Assembly: GCA_018466975.1 (NCBI GenBank)
Contig: JAENRS010000022.1
Coordinates: 744,001-808,000, forward strand
DNA length: 64,000 nt
Direction of reading: 5' to 3'
DNA from: Sparassis latifolia
Lineage: Eukaryota > Basidiomycota > Agaricomycetes > Polyporales > Sparassidaceae
Shown: piece after piece, positions 11,358 through 23,642 of the stretch
How the letters are laid out: each line of letters starts with the position of its first letter
Numbering within the stretch: position 1 is the stretch's first letter
Notes under the pieces: model-generated
Database searches by the model: none
Told to the model about the DNA's origin: nothing
Seen by the model: only the letters and a program-made list of their open reading frames with translations
Program-made: the position numbers and the translations under genes

Positions 11358-11952
11358 TAGTGTTGCCGAAGTTCAGTTCAGAACCAAGGTTCGAACCTTG
11401 AACCTCTGAAATGAACCTAGGTTCAGTTCTGGTTCTGGTTCTGGTTCAGCCTCTGCTAGGTAGGTTCAGTTCAAGCATGAACTGGTTCGAACCTGATAGG
11501 CTAAAACCCATTGGAAAAACCAAATATATGGGCATCCTTATGACTTCGAGAGTTGTCAGTGCAACTAAAGACTGCAAAATGGTATAGAATATACATGTGC
11601 TGACTATAGTCTCTTATATTCTGCTGAAATTGCACAGACATACCCTGTATAGCATCCTCTTATGTAATACTCACTCTTGGTCAAACATGAGATTACCATT
11701 CTACACAGTTCACTGCAGCATTTTGATGGTGGGTAATGCACCAATAATACTAAGAAGCATGTAGAGTAAAGGTGGGAAGCCCCCATTGTCCTTAGAATTG
11801 CTAGATTGAAAAATCTCAGGTTCAGAGGTTCGAACTGGTTCTGAACCTATGGTTCAGACTTGGTTCTGGTTCAGCAGGTTCACTGTAGGTTCAGGTTCAG
11901 GTTCGGAGAAAATGGCTTCTGAACCGGACCGAACTGAACTTTGGCAACACTA
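11358..11952. mobile_element. hAT-superfamily MITE, 595 bp
   Basis: Terminal inverted repeats of about 22 bp start TAGTGTTGCC and end GGCAACACTA, with one internal mismatch. An exact 8-bp target duplication (GCACATAT) and the TAGNG-type end are hallmarks of hAT elements. The subterminal regions carry dense GGTTC/GAACC repeats, including tandem GGTTCT near 11425-11445, which could be transposase-binding repeats. There is no transposase frame, so it is non-autonomous. Confidence 0.88.
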
Positions 11953-11960
11953 GCACATAT
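11953..11960. repeat. 8-bp target duplication GCACATAT, right
   Basis: Identical to 11350-11357. Confidence 0.9.
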
Positions 11961-12450
11961 GAACAAGATAGTGAACTGCAACTGTCTGTTCATGCTACGC
12001 GTCTGGACGGACACGGGAATATTTTTGTCAGCCAGCTTGAGTACACATGTTTACCGACTCACTCGCAACGTGTGGTGTGCACGATCTCAATAGTGGGGAC
12101 CACCATGAGGCTGCCATGTACGATCATCTCAAGGACTTGCAGGGCGACGTCATCCCTCGTTGCCATGGACTCTTCAAAGGACACGTGGAGGAGGAAGAGG
12201 CCGTATGTCTCGTCCTGGAATATTGCGGTGCCGATATTGCTGAGCTGATGTTTGCAATCTCTAATGCCTGGATTTCATGCTGATGCTGCATAATTTCTAG
12301 GAAAGACGTCGTCACAGCCATGCGGAAGATCCATTCGCTCCGCGTACGGCACGATTACTTTTCTGCAACGAAGATTGTTGTGCGAGACACCGGAAACCTG
12401 TTATTATCAATTTCAAGTAGGCCGTGAAGGATCACGCGTGTCCCAGCGCG

Positions 12451-15073
12451 AATACCGACATCGTGTTTGACCAGCTGATGCCATTGGTTGGCGATCAGGA
12501 ATGGCTGATGTGCAATGAGATGCGCAACGTAGCAGAGTCTATGGATGCATGGAAACCTCGTACGTTCTCGTCCTGAGGAAATAGGGTTGCACTCACTAAC
12601 GCACAAAGCTATGTCGATGTGAAATCGGCAGCTACGCCGGAAGACCTGGCACGGCATGCTCAATGAGGAACCGACAAGTAGTGGACACTGTATGAGCAGG
12701 ATATTCTCCGCAGATCGAGAATTGACGGTATAAGTTCTGAGTAGTATTGTTGGTTCTATCGACTCGTACGTGGCGAAACTGTCTCGCTGTCTTGGCTATC
12801 CTACAAGTCTTGGCTATCCTACAAGAGTGTCTGAATATTACCGACTTCAGTGCTATTCTGAATGACTTCGCACCTGAAATATGGAAGGAACAACGTATAC
12901 GTTCGAAGCTTCAGAGCTATGCACGGGAGCGCATTACCTATTTACTCCGAAGGGTAGCTCATGCTGAGGACTGAGCCATGGAAGCATTGTCTACGGACAA
13001 ACCTGGTAGGCCACCATGTAACCCAATAGCCCGCCTGTATTGTCACACTGTGTTTCCCTTGTGGGCGAGATAATATGCGAAGCATTTCGGTGATCGACGA
13101 TAGTCTGGATTAACGTATTCCGTATTGAAAACGCCCGGACCACTTTGAACAGGGTGGCTAGACGTTTCGTTCGTTATACATGTAGGGTTAAAGATACTTG
13201 ATATGGCGCCAACATCAATATCACTGACCACACGTATACTACCGTGAGTGAGAATAGCAAGTCCGCAAACCGCAGCGCGGCATCGAACCAAGGGCATTCC
13301 AGATAATCAGACAGATGAATCCTGCATTCAAAGTTGTTCTCAAGTGGCAGATGCAACGCAAGCTCCATCTTATTGACTGGCGGGATCCATTCCGATGGTT
13401 TTTCCTCGAAGCTTTAGGTGAACAGTAAATCGAGTCGCACGGTTGGAAAGAATAGCGAAAATTACCGGTGCGATCGGTTTACTGTTGGTCCTTCCTCTTT
13501 CGGACGAAGTTGGCCAGTGCGTCCAGGCTCCATCAAAGTTATTCTCTTCAATCACGAGCTCTGAGAAGCAGACAGCATTCAGAATGGCGCATGGTGGCAT
13601 CGACAAAGCGGGGCTGGAACAAGCTTGATCTACGTGATCGGATGTGACGGTTACCGAGTTGAAGGTTGCGACCAGACCTACGTAGGTGTGGATTTTCGAC
13701 GTTCTGGTCAGGCACGAAGGCAGGACCATGTTAGTGTGCCATACGAGAGAGCGTCTTCACCAATGTAGTGATTTGAAATCGATTGGTAGGCAGCGTAAGT
13801 ACCATTCCGAGGTAAGCGCGCCTCTGAAGAGCTCGGGCCTCTGGCAATTATTACAGTGTGTCCCTCCGGGATATGCGTAGATCGGTTTCATGGATCAGTT
13901 GCCCTTTGTCCCGATCTACCTTCAAGCAGACGACAGCAGGAAACACCGGCGGGGCGACTAGACAGCGGACGAAGTACACAAGCAGAATCAAGTTATTAAG
14001 ATACGCGTTTCGTTTCGCTGAAGCCACAGGAACAATCAGCTCTTCCTGCTGATCTTGAAGTTCTGAAGTCAAGAGAACCACAGACACGAGTATGCGGTGC
14101 GTCCGACCTGGAGAACTATCCGAGATCACGATCATCTGGACCCAAGGATGCGGGCATTCCGAAATTGCTGCAGTTTAGCCTTCACAATGAAACGGATCGG
14201 CGCATACATAATCGTGATCAACTGTAATTTTGCGACGTTCAGCGCATGAAGATGAACGGCACGGTCACGTACTTCCTGTCATGAACATAGGCCGTATGAT
14301 ACAGGGCAGATCACGATTTCATTTGAAGTTCTATCCTTTGATCGAGAGCCTTACAACTGTCAGTCAAACAAGGATGGGTCTAACATATGAGAAAGGAAAA
14401 CTTCTGACGAAGTCTGCACCTGTTAAACGTCGGAGAGATTCACGCACAGGCGATCTCTATTCACCTGAAATCCGCAAGCCTGTAGTTGATAATCGCTGTA
14501 GTCCTTAGCCGTCCGCCCTTTCTGAGCCTGCCGACCCGGGCCGTGCATCGCTGGCATCATCATCACGAAGACTCGTCTAGGGAGTTGTCTTTGCCTCTTT
14601 CATGAACACTAGGCTTCTCCTGCCAGCTGCTGAACGTAGATCCTGCTGCTGCATTTCCTTCCGCTTTGTGCCAGGACGAGTGGAATGTCGTCAGGCTTGC
14701 AACGGCCTATTGAATTGCAGGAAGATCTGCGAACACGTACCAATTCACGCGTCATAACGCGCGATCGCACGACTCTCTTCGGGAACCCTTCTTCCCGGTC
14801 TGTGCTCGCATCGCCAAGCTTCGAGAGTGGAGAACAGAAGCTGAGCGAGAGATTGTGGCTGTCGGACTAATCCATGGGAGAAAGATGACGGTGTAAAACA
14901 AATGCTGAGCAAACCGGTGGCGGCATTGCATCACGTGGTGAGAGTAACGTCACTATCGGCATCAGTCTTGCATAAGTAGGTGATCAGGAGAGTCGATAAC
15001 ACCACCATAAATACCGCCGCTGCTCCTGTCCTTCTCTCTCCTAACCTCCATCTCGGACCAGCACAGTACAACC
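12451..15073. other. Long stretch without a confident gene
   Basis: A few minus-strand open frames (13370-13729, 13851-14135) cannot be joined into a model with family features. The stretch may hold decayed genes. The last 100 bases are the superoxide dismutase promoter and leader. Confidence 0.4.
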
Positions 15074-15882
15074 ATGGCCGCCGCAGCTACCGGACAGCAC
15101 CAGCTCCCCGACCTCCCCTACCGCTACGATACCCTCGAGCCTTTCATCTCGAGGCAGATCATGGAGCTTCACCACAAGAAGCACCACCAAACTTACGTGA
15201 CCGCTCTCAACGCGGCTGAACTAGCCTACGCCAAGGCGAGCACCCCTCGGGAGCGCATTGGCCTCCAGGCTGCCCTCCGGTTCAACGGCGGTGGTGCGTA
15301 CTCCTCGCGATCTTCCTGCGATCTCACTCAGGCGCAAGTGAACTGATGCGGGGGCAATTCTAGGTCACATCAACCACTCGCTCTTCTGGAAGAACCTCGC
15401 TGGCGCGTCTTCTGAGGGTAAGGGCGTTGGTGGTTCCCTCAGGGACGGCCCGCTCAAGAAGGCCATCGTTGAGACGTTCGGCTCTCTTGACGCTTTCAAA
15501 AAGGAGTTCAATACCACCACCGCAGGCATTCAGGGCTCTGGGTGGGGCTGGCTTGTGAGTGTCCAGCCTATTGGTGCTAACCATGCGCTGAGGTGAGAAT
15601 CGGTACCGTAGGGCTTGAACCCGTCCAACAAGCGCCTCGAGATCGTCACCACGGCGAACCAGGACCCTCTCCTGACGCACGTGCCCATCATTGGCGTCGA
15701 CATCTGGGAGCACGCGTTCTACCTCCAGTACCTCAACGTGAAGGCCGATGTATGTCCCCTTTCTTATAATCCATTGCGTCAAAGTTGCTGACAAATTGCA
15801 GTACCTCAACGCCATCTGGAGCGTGATCAACTTCGATGAGGCGGAGAAGCGCTTCCTTGAGGGCACGAACTCGAAGCTCTGA
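15074..15882 (+). CDS. Manganese/iron-type superoxide dismutase
   Basis: Converts superoxide to hydrogen peroxide and oxygen. Exons 15074-15293, 15364-15554, 15612-15749 and 15802-15882 join in phase to 209 residues. Visible family features: [13 protein letters not shown] at the N-terminus, the helical [13 protein letters not shown] with the first metal His, HINHSLFW with the second His, GSGWGWL, and [13 protein letters not shown] carrying the Asp and His metal ligands. The length suits the core enzyme. The start [16 protein letters not shown] leaves almost no presequence, so a cytosolic form is more likely than a mitochondrial one; that is inference. Whether Mn or Fe is bound cannot be settled by eye, but fungal members are normally Mn enzymes. 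Confidence 0.93.
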
Positions 15883-16804
15883 GAGACTCGGGCTCGGATG
15901 CACTCGGGCTGGGGGAAGAGGAGCGAAGTTTGAAAGCGGTGTACGAGAAAATTAAGAGAGGCCGGGCACGTGTATGATGTTTTTGTCAAAGCAAAATTTG
16001 CATCTGTACTGATCTTGAGAACGTGTATGCTTTCTCTGCTGAAGTTTGAACCTCGCGATTGTTTGGACTTGGTCGCCATTCGGAGTCGGTCTTGGATGTG
16101 TCCGTTGTGCACCGATGAACGGCCCGACAAACCCGAGATGCAGATAAGCTAGCATTTTGCTCCATGGACGTCTATCGTGCAGGCGAACTGGTAGGTCGCG
16201 CTGTGGGCGACGCGTACCAGCCCCAGTCTCAACGCTCTCACCTAACTCCTACTAGCAAGAAGAGTTCTAGGCATGCGCACAATTGGTGCTTCTATGCGTG
16301 TAATCACTGACACGTTTGCTGAACAACTATAGGCGCTCTTTGGGTGTACTACTGGAGGAATGGAGAGAAAATGAAGTAGTACGAGTCACAAAACGTGGTC
16401 GTAATGAATACCGTGCATCTTCATGAGTATAGCCACTCACCGCCTATCCATAGAATGAAATTTTGTGACGACGTGAGTAGGGGCCCCTTCGTGTCAACGC
16501 CAGCGCCGTTTAATCCTTCGGTGTCATTGGTGGATCTTTGGAGATGACGGGGTGCACCATGGTCCACTACTAGCAGTCTACTGCGACACGATCAATTTGT
16601 GAAATTCTGCTGCTGATATGTACTCGTTAATTCAGGACGCAGTGAAGGGCATTGTCGATTACAAACGGTGCCGTATGCCATTGTTCTTTTCTAGGTTCAT
16701 CTGAACAGTGCACGTGCTGTGCCACAGACGCGTCTGCAGAAGTCACGCTTGAAACGTTAATGTATAAACTTTCAACTGCTTAGTACTGGTGTCACCTTGC
16801 TGCT
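15883..16804. other. Intergenic, no gene seen
   Basis: 3' flank of the dismutase and 5' flank of the kinase-like gene; short open frames only. Confidence 0.5.
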
Positions 16805-17749
16805 ATGTCCACCCTCAGATTTCCAGACCAACATTCCTATACATCTCCCAAACCTACCTACGAGCTTGCTCGATATGACGATGCGAACAGCAATCTGCAA
16901 CTTGCAGCAACGAATACGCTGCGCATCCATCATGGTCACTCCGTAATCTATACCGCTACTCTTCAAATCCCCAACCAGCCCGCACAAGCCGTGATCTGTA
17001 AGGTTGTATTGGGGAAGAGAGGCGTCGCTCGACTGCGAAATGAAGTCGACATGTACTGGCGGATCGCAGAGCTCCAAGGGGATGTGGTTCCGCGGTGTTT
17101 TGGGCTCTTCGAGGGTGAACTGGAGGATGGTCCCTCGGCGTGCCTCGTTTTGCAGGATTGCGGGGAACGTTTGTACAAGGAGTTTTTTGCCACCAGTTGG
17201 ACCTTCAGGTAAGCAGCTCTACTATCCGCAGAATGCGGCGTACCAATACTCCCGACCGTGTCCCTGCGGCAGATACGATCTTATTATAGCTATGTCAAAG
17301 ATCCATAATGCGGGCGTCGCGCATCGTGACTTTGCTCCAAGAAACATTGTGGTTAGCAACGACAACAAGCCTTTCATAATCGACTTCGACCGCGCAAAGA
17401 AGCATGATTGCTATGCTGCCACAGATATCATCTTCAATACTCCGGAGCCTCGTGAAATGCGGGACCAGTGTCAAGAGCTTTGGTTGGCGTGTAAATCAGT
17501 TGACGTATGGAAACCCAGTACGTGTATCTCCGTGCCATGGCATAACCACCGATCGCTACACCTGCTTCAGGATCTTTGCGCTACATGGGATATTTTGTGC
17601 CGCTCGAATATGCTGATACCCCAGAGATGCTTGCAACTCGGGCACCGGAGGGCACCCCTGAAGAAGAAGCCCTCAAGCAGGCTCGACTGTCCATTGCGAT
17701 ACACAAGGAGAGGATGCGGCTGAGGGCTCATTGCTTATACTACAGCTAG
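16805..17749 (+). CDS. Kinase-like protein (window family), intact copy
   Basis: Exons 16805-17208, 17273-17517 and 17571-17749 give 275 residues, the same length as the copy at 39195-40131. A putative ATP-lobe Lys lies in VICKVVLGKR. LQGDVVPRCFGLFEGELEDG is a family signature. Exon 2 has the catalytic loop HRDFAPRNIVV (HxD with the Asn four residues later) and the metal motif IIDFD. The C-terminal exon (PLEYADTPEMLATRAPEGTPEEEA) is also conserved in the paralogues. The layout is that of a minimal protein-kinase-like or aminoglycoside-kinase-like fold without a long activation loop. The substrate is unknown. Unlike three others, this copy has no nuclease-like neighbour. Confidence 0.75.
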
Positions 17750-18878
17750 CCGTATAGTCACATTTCTTACGATCCCGTCTATACTTGCTTCACAGCCTCT
17801 GGATTATCTGCGATACTGTTTCATAAATGCTGGAGGATTTTAAGAATATATGTGGTTTCAGTCAGGTATCTGCAGCTCCACAAATTATGATGTGTATTTG
17901 CCTCGACGACAGCAGCGGTATTAGTGTGTCTATGGTTACTCCAAGATTTTACACGGGCATCGTCAGCCCCTCACTCCCGTACTGCAAATTTGTTGTTAAC
18001 CAAGGGTGACGACTACGCCTGCCATATCGGGACGCTATATCAACCGTCCGGGATAACTCGGAGCTAGCAGCGACTTGGGCAACGTCCAAGCCTCTTTCCT
18101 CAACAGTCGTTTATGCTAACTCTAGGTCAACGTTAAAACGGCGTTCATACTTTTTTTGTGTTCTCAGAAGAGTGCTTGTAGTTCCAACAACGTCTAAACT
18201 CCAGACCCGGTGGACGATGCCCTTATATGCCATTCTAGTGGACTCTTATCGGTAGCCCATTCGGACAACGGCGCGCGGAACAGCTCATAACTGTCGCTCA
18301 AAGTATGCCGAATAGTGAGAAGGGAAGAGTGGCAGTACTTGCATCTATGCTGAGGCGACAACTCTGGACACGTTCTATTGCTGGTGGGTCGATGCGCGGT
18401 TCTCTTGCTCGCGATCGGAAATCTGCCATGAATTCGATATATCAGGTGTGTCGGAGTAACTTTACCAGTGACCACAATCGCTGAAATATACTAAGTGTGC
18501 GGGGTGAAAATTTCCACCACACTGCAACAACGTCATTGCGTGGAGGTCGTCTGTATTGTAGTATACTTGACAGCTAGTGTGAGTACATGCGGCTTGTATA
18601 GCGTTCGATTGTAGACTCTTACACCGAAGCTCTCACGCCGTCGCATTACGTTTCTCCAGATCACCTTGAACGTTCGTCATCGCCCCGATGCGTCCACTCT
18701 GTAGTTACCAGCACTTTGATACAACACTATGCTACTCAGGTCATGATGGCTCCATGGCGAATTTGTACTCTCTCCAGGAAGTACGTTGTCCAGCTCCACT
18801 ATGCTCCACGGTCATATTACTGACCTCTATCCTCTCGGTGGGTCTCATTATCAGTACGTTCCGTGCAGTCATCTGTCT
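17750..18878. other. Intergenic, no gene seen
   Basis: No supported gene; the minus-strand frame at 18194-18475 has no family match or splice partners. Confidence 0.45.
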
Positions 18879-19510
18879 TCAACCTGGAGTACCAGCCAAG
18901 ATCGCTGAATACAATGGTCGGATCTTGTCTTCCCTCTCTATGCTTTCCCACTCGTCCTCAATGGCTTCTACCCTCTCCTCGTACCCGAGCTCAAAGTCAT
19001 CCAGCACGATCACTCGCTGGACTGAGTCCACCATCTCGAACTCCCGCGCAGGTCCTGTCGCTACTACACGACATCATTCAGCGCTCGCTCAGATCTGCGA
19101 TGACTTGCATCGAGTTACCTTTCTTCTTCTTCCTCTCTGGTTTCGCGATGTCACCGAGGGAGATGTCGTACAGAGAAGGAACCTGAATCTCCGCGTCCTT
19201 ATATCGGACTGCATGTGTGTCGCCGCTCGAACACTCGAGCTCGTGCGGGTAGTCTTCCTCAATTCCGTATCCACCGCCGTCAATATCTGACCCGCAGACG
19301 AAGTTGCTACCGTTCCAGGTATATCCGTCATTGCGTCCAGGGTTGCGCCGTCCCGCGCGAACGCCTTTTCCGAGCTTCCATGGTGCAGACTTCGTCGAGC
19401 CGTCGCTGTTCTGGTGGCGCTAGATGCCACCAGCTGCGTCAGTGATTGAGACAATGGTGTCACAGACTAAGACGCACCGTAGTGATCTGTTTCAGGCTTA
19501 TCTTTCCCAT
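18879..19510 (-). CDS. Unknown small protein, basic middle and acidic C-terminus
   Basis: Found by splicing rather than by a long open frame: exons 19510-19478, 19419-19119 and 19054-18879 have clean GT-AG borders and continuous phase, giving 169 residues. Visible parts are the start MGKISLKQITT, a Gly-rich middle (GYTWNGSNFVCGSDIDGGG), a Lys run (PERKKKKG) and a strongly acidic end (ERVEAIEDEWESIERED). I do not recognise the family. The agreement of three exons in composition and phase is the main support. A charge-segregated protein like this could be nuclear, but that is only a guess. Confidence 0.5.
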
Positions 19511-20629
19511 TGTAGATCCGGGATTGTGCCGCTGTTATTGGTGTGTGGAGGGTTGTTGCCCTTGTACGGTTTTGCCGCAGATCACCTCTCCATTTATAAT
19601 GTTATATGCACGACAGCAGTCATGACTCGGGTTGTGGGATAGCTGTGAATCGTACTAACTAGGATTTGATGGCTCCAGTGCCGGTCAGGACGACTTGGCA
19701 GCGGGTGACTCGAAGTGAAGTGGTCTGCCTCCTGCGAGTCAACGAACGTCGAGAGGGTGTCATTGTTATCTTCAGCGGAGCCGTGAAGCGTGAGAGGCGC
19801 GGATACTTGTCTTGCACCTTATGGACAACAGTCACCACGAACTGACTGAGGCGGTCCTGGTCATTTGGCCGTAGTACATACCTATCAGCGTGACAAGACT
19901 TGGCGCAGGAGTCTCGGACCCGCAAGTCGTCCGCAATCACCTACCTACCTCCTGGGGCTGGATGTGTTCCAATCGGATTCTTCAAGAGGTTCGCGAAGCA
20001 GAACGAGTAATGGAAGACACTCGCAGAACATTGTTCATCGGAACGAACACTACGTCGAGGAACTCTCGCCGATGCGCTGTGACCGCACTGGTGGGCGGCT
20101 ACTAACGAACTTGAACGTGGAACTCAGCGCCTCAAATTGGTGTACATATCTTCGGTATTTGATGCACTCGTTATCCCTATCAGTTGCCAGAAGGGCCAGC
20201 CTCATGTTTCACCGTTTCCCTCTCATGCTAGTCACTGCTCGCAACATGACTTTATCCAACCTCTCTCGGCAGATATCCAAGCACCGCTCCGCACGCAAGG
20301 TACCTCCCTCGACAACAAGAAGTTACACGGCTCCGACCTCAACACCGAGGGCATGGAATCAAGTGAGTACACCAAATGGTAGATGCTCTACCTCGCGACC
20401 GTCCTCGGATGGACAAAGTCTGCCCATAAGACCAGACCTTTGTCGCGGTCGTGGCTGTAAGTATGTTTCTCCGATCATCGGGCGATATCAGAGGAAAGAT
20501 TTTGTTTGGTAAGTGACGTCAGTTCATCGACATCCACAACTGACGGCTGAGTATGTTAGGCGAATCGCAGCCATATAAGCTCCAGATCTGTGGATGGTCC
20601 CCTACATTCGAGTACAGACAACGCCGACA
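19511..20629. other. Intergenic, no confident gene
   Basis: Two overlapping open frames on opposite strands (19659-19940 minus, 19865-20512 plus) lack motifs and splice context. Confidence 0.4.
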
Positions 20630-21585
20630 ATGCCTCACCATTCCGGTCAGTCATTCCATGTTTTCACTACATTCGAGATCATCGACCGCAGATGCAGGTT
20701 CCTATTTCGTCCCTACCACGCACCATGACACTTACCCAGCTATCGACCCTACCAAAGCCGACCTGTCAGGCAAGGTCGTTCTTGTCACCGGCGCATCGAG
20801 AGGCATTGGGAAGACTATCGCAGTCGCCTTCACCCAAGCAGGGGCTTCTGGCCTTGTGCTTCTCGCTCGCGGAGACACCGAAGCTGTTGAGGCGGCATGC
20901 TTGGCGGCACAGCGCCCTGGTCAATCGGTCATGATTCTTCCCCTCGCTGTTGACATTACGAACCAGACGCAGGTCGTGATGCGGCCAGGAAGGTCAAGAA
21001 GACTTGGACATCGTCATTAGCAACGCTGGCTACATGAGTCCGCTGAAGCTATTGGCGGACAGCGATCCGGTCGACTGGTGGAAGGTCTGGGAAGTCAACA
21101 TCCGTGGGACGTACAACGTCTCTCAAGCGTTCATCCCTCTTCTCATTGACTGTGGAGGCGGCAAATTGATTGTGAGTATCCTTGCACACCAGTCAATGCC
21201 AGCATTATCCACTTACCAGGTAATAGCACATTGATCTTGTTACCTCGCGCATGAACCTGAATGTACTGGTTAGTCGTCCAAATTCGTCGTCGTGCGCGTC
21301 ACCGAGTCAATCGTGGCAGATTACGGCCCTCAAGGCATTATTGCCTTTGCGGTTCATCCCTGCGGGACGCCGACCGACATGAACGCCCATGTTCCACCTG
21401 AAATCAAGAAGCCGTTCATCGATACTCCAGAGCTTGCGGCACACACCATGGTCTGGCTTGTGCGCGAACGTAGAGAATGGTTAAGTGCAAGGTATGTAAG
21501 CTGTGAATGGGATGTTGAGGAGTTGTTGGCAAAGAAGGAAGACATTATTGAGGGGGATAAGTTGAAATTTAGGATGATTGTGTGA
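20630..21585 (+). pseudogene. Short-chain dehydrogenase copy with frameshifts
   Basis: Structure matches the SDR at 34766-35745: a 16-nt first exon (20630-20645), intron to 20697, exon 2 from 20698 to 21219, and last exon 21274-21585 (312 nt, as in all paralogues). Exon 2 keeps the cofactor motif TGASRGIG but is 522 nt instead of 548. Near 20973 one base is missing, and about ten bases are missing before LDIVISNAG (about 21000). Together they break the frame and remove the segment that reads VKETFGR in the paralogues. Part of the region around the catalytic Ser is also altered. The last exon is fully open, so inactivation looks recent. Confidence 0.75.
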
Positions 21586-22439
21586 GCTTCGTGTTGTAGT
21601 ACATACCTAGCAGCGTCTCGCAATGCGCATGGTGACCCTTACTGATACCTCACTATCACTATTGTCGACGTTGAGTCATCCACAGTAGCATCTGCGAGCG
21701 AGCAGTCTCAACTTAATATCATGCTGTTGGTGGAGCACAGACATTGAGCTGTGAAATAAATTATTGATACAGAAACCTTGTATGAAAGTAAAGACATAAT
21801 GCATAAAGCTAGCTCAGGTCACGTTTCCTGCAGACAGCAGAGACAAGGCCCAAGCGGCGAGCGGACAACTTTGTTCCATAACAACTTCCACCGGCACCTG
21901 GTGGCGCTTATGTTGAGCGCCCAAGGCTTCTGCGTTCATCCTTTAATTACCTCGACTCGGATGGCGGCACTACTGGAGGCCAGTTTCCAATTGAGAGTGC
22001 CGTGAATGTCAAAATGAAATGTAGATTGATCCAAGAGGATTCGGGTCGTAACATGCATAACTTGCCGTGAGCCTCGTCATTCATGTAGCGAAAGCCCGAA
22101 GCAAGGCCCAGTGGGGTACCTTCAGCTTGTTTTGATCTTTGAGATGCTTACTGTGTTATCTATAGGGCTTCTCTGTGATTAACTCCTACATTTTGAATCT
22201 GTATCTGGCAACTAGAGTAACGCGTAGATGTTTGACACAGCACCTTCATCGCGCTGAGATGCAGATTGAAACGGTACACTGACTAGTATCCGAAGCCGCA
22301 GATGAACGCAATGCGGCAAAGCTCATACTAACCAGAATGAATACTGTATACGTAGTCGCTTGGCAAGCGGTGATGCGCCGCCTGGCTAACGATATATGAG
22401 GTCGAGAAGTTCGCAACTTTGAGCATCGTCCTTTCTACA
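21586..22439. other. Intergenic, no gene seen
   Basis: Spacer between SDR copies without supported features. Confidence 0.5.
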
Positions 22440-22745
22440 ATGCCCGACTCTACTGCCTTCTCTAGTAACCTTCCAGACTTCACTCTGTTTACACCGGTAC
22501 GTCGCATTTCTGCTCAGACTGTGGGCGCTCACTGAGATGGACATGCAGACCTCACCTTTGTGCTCACTACGCACCGTGACATTCATCCCGCCATCAATCC
22601 TCCCAAAGTCAACCTCTCTGGCAAGATAGTTCTCTCACCAGCACGTCCAAGGGTGTCGGCAAAGCACTTGCGATCTCATTCGCCAAACTTGGCGTGTCGG
22701 GCCTGGTCTTGGTCGCTCCCTCCAGCATGAAGACTATCGAAAGGC
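22440..22745 (+). pseudogene. Truncated SDR relic
   Basis: Begins with an ATG exon like the SDR at 23643 (DFTLFTP), then LTFVLTTHRDIHPAINP and LSGKIVL, matching the SDR N-terminus. A frame break follows at the cofactor loop (STSKGVGKALAISFAKLG in another frame). Homology stops near 22745, so the catalytic part is gone. Confidence 0.75.
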
Positions 22746-23642
22746 CGATTCCCACTTGATACACCTGCAGTAATCTTCCGCGCATCGATTCCGGGAGTTG
22801 GCTACTACTTCACCTGAGACTGAATAACAGCAGAAGGGGAAATCACGAATGTCCCAATCCCTTGGAGGGTGAATGGTAGGAATTGATACCAATGGCGGCA
22901 GCATCTCCGGATGGGCCTGTCGGGGCAAATGATCGGCAGTGATCAAACCGACTGGGAAAATCGCCAGAAATGTTCGGCGACATTGATTCAGCAGAATCAA
23001 AACATAACATTGACAATGTGACAAGAATATCCACCAGTTGACTCACCTCGATGGAGAACGCAGAGATGGAGGATCTGGATGGTGGTAAGCTCAAAGACGG
23101 TGAGATCTCTCTTGAAATTGAGCTCGATGATGAAGTGTCTACTTGTCGGCTGATCAGGGGTGATGTGTCTCACCGTGCCGCCCACCTCACCCTCGGCCTG
23201 GGTCTGCGGTCGATGATAACTCCGTGCTTCCCGGCGTGTCCAGTCTCTTCTTCTGGTAGAGAATTTGCAGAACCGCAAGTCAACTTGCAACCGACCAGGG
23301 CTCGTGAAAATTCCCACGGGTACGTTCTGTAGCAGTTGCCATTTCGACCTCAAGCAATATCCCGTTACAGTATCCCACTATTTGCAAGTCTGATCTCCGG
23401 GTTTGCGTTGGCTACACTGATGCCACACATCGCTAAATCACCGCCGTAAGATGTGGATGATTCAGCCCCTCGTTGCTCGCAGAGCTTCGCACATCCGGCC
23501 AGCATCCTGAGGCGTGCATACCTCCGGCAATTGAATACATCTTGTGCAAGCGTACGCGCTTGCCCGAACGGCTGCCGCAAGAAAGGTATAAAGAGTCGCA
23601 TCAGAAGCCATGTCGTCCTATCCGAGCATCGTCTTCTGCGCC
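22746..23642. other. Intergenic, no gene seen
   Basis: Spacer inside the SDR array; no supported gene. Confidence 0.45.

Larger units (their letters stand above)
11178..12450 (+). pseudogene. Kinase-like gene disrupted by a hAT MITE
   Basis: An open frame from 11178 (second ATG 11250) runs into the MITE at 11358. If the MITE and one 8-bp target copy are ignored, the same frame continues with SELQLSVHATR, aligning with SNLQLAATNTLR of the intact kinase-like gene at 16805. Further on, LKDLQGDVIPRCHGLF and ACLVLEYCG-like text (12127-12235) match the family's exon 1, but frames and the catalytic loop are damaged (12310-12450). The locus is therefore dead by insertion plus later decay. Its N-terminus (acidic and Ser-rich) differs from the paralogues. 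Confidence 0.7.

Noticed and set aside
16805..17749. A standard Ser/Thr protein kinase
   Set aside because: At about 275 residues, without the glycine loop, APE motif or usual C-lobe, it is better called kinase-like.
19865..20512. A 216-codon open frame on the plus strand
   Set aside because: Composition is random-looking, it starts at a non-ATG codon, and no motif or splice partner is seen; it overlaps frames on the other strand.
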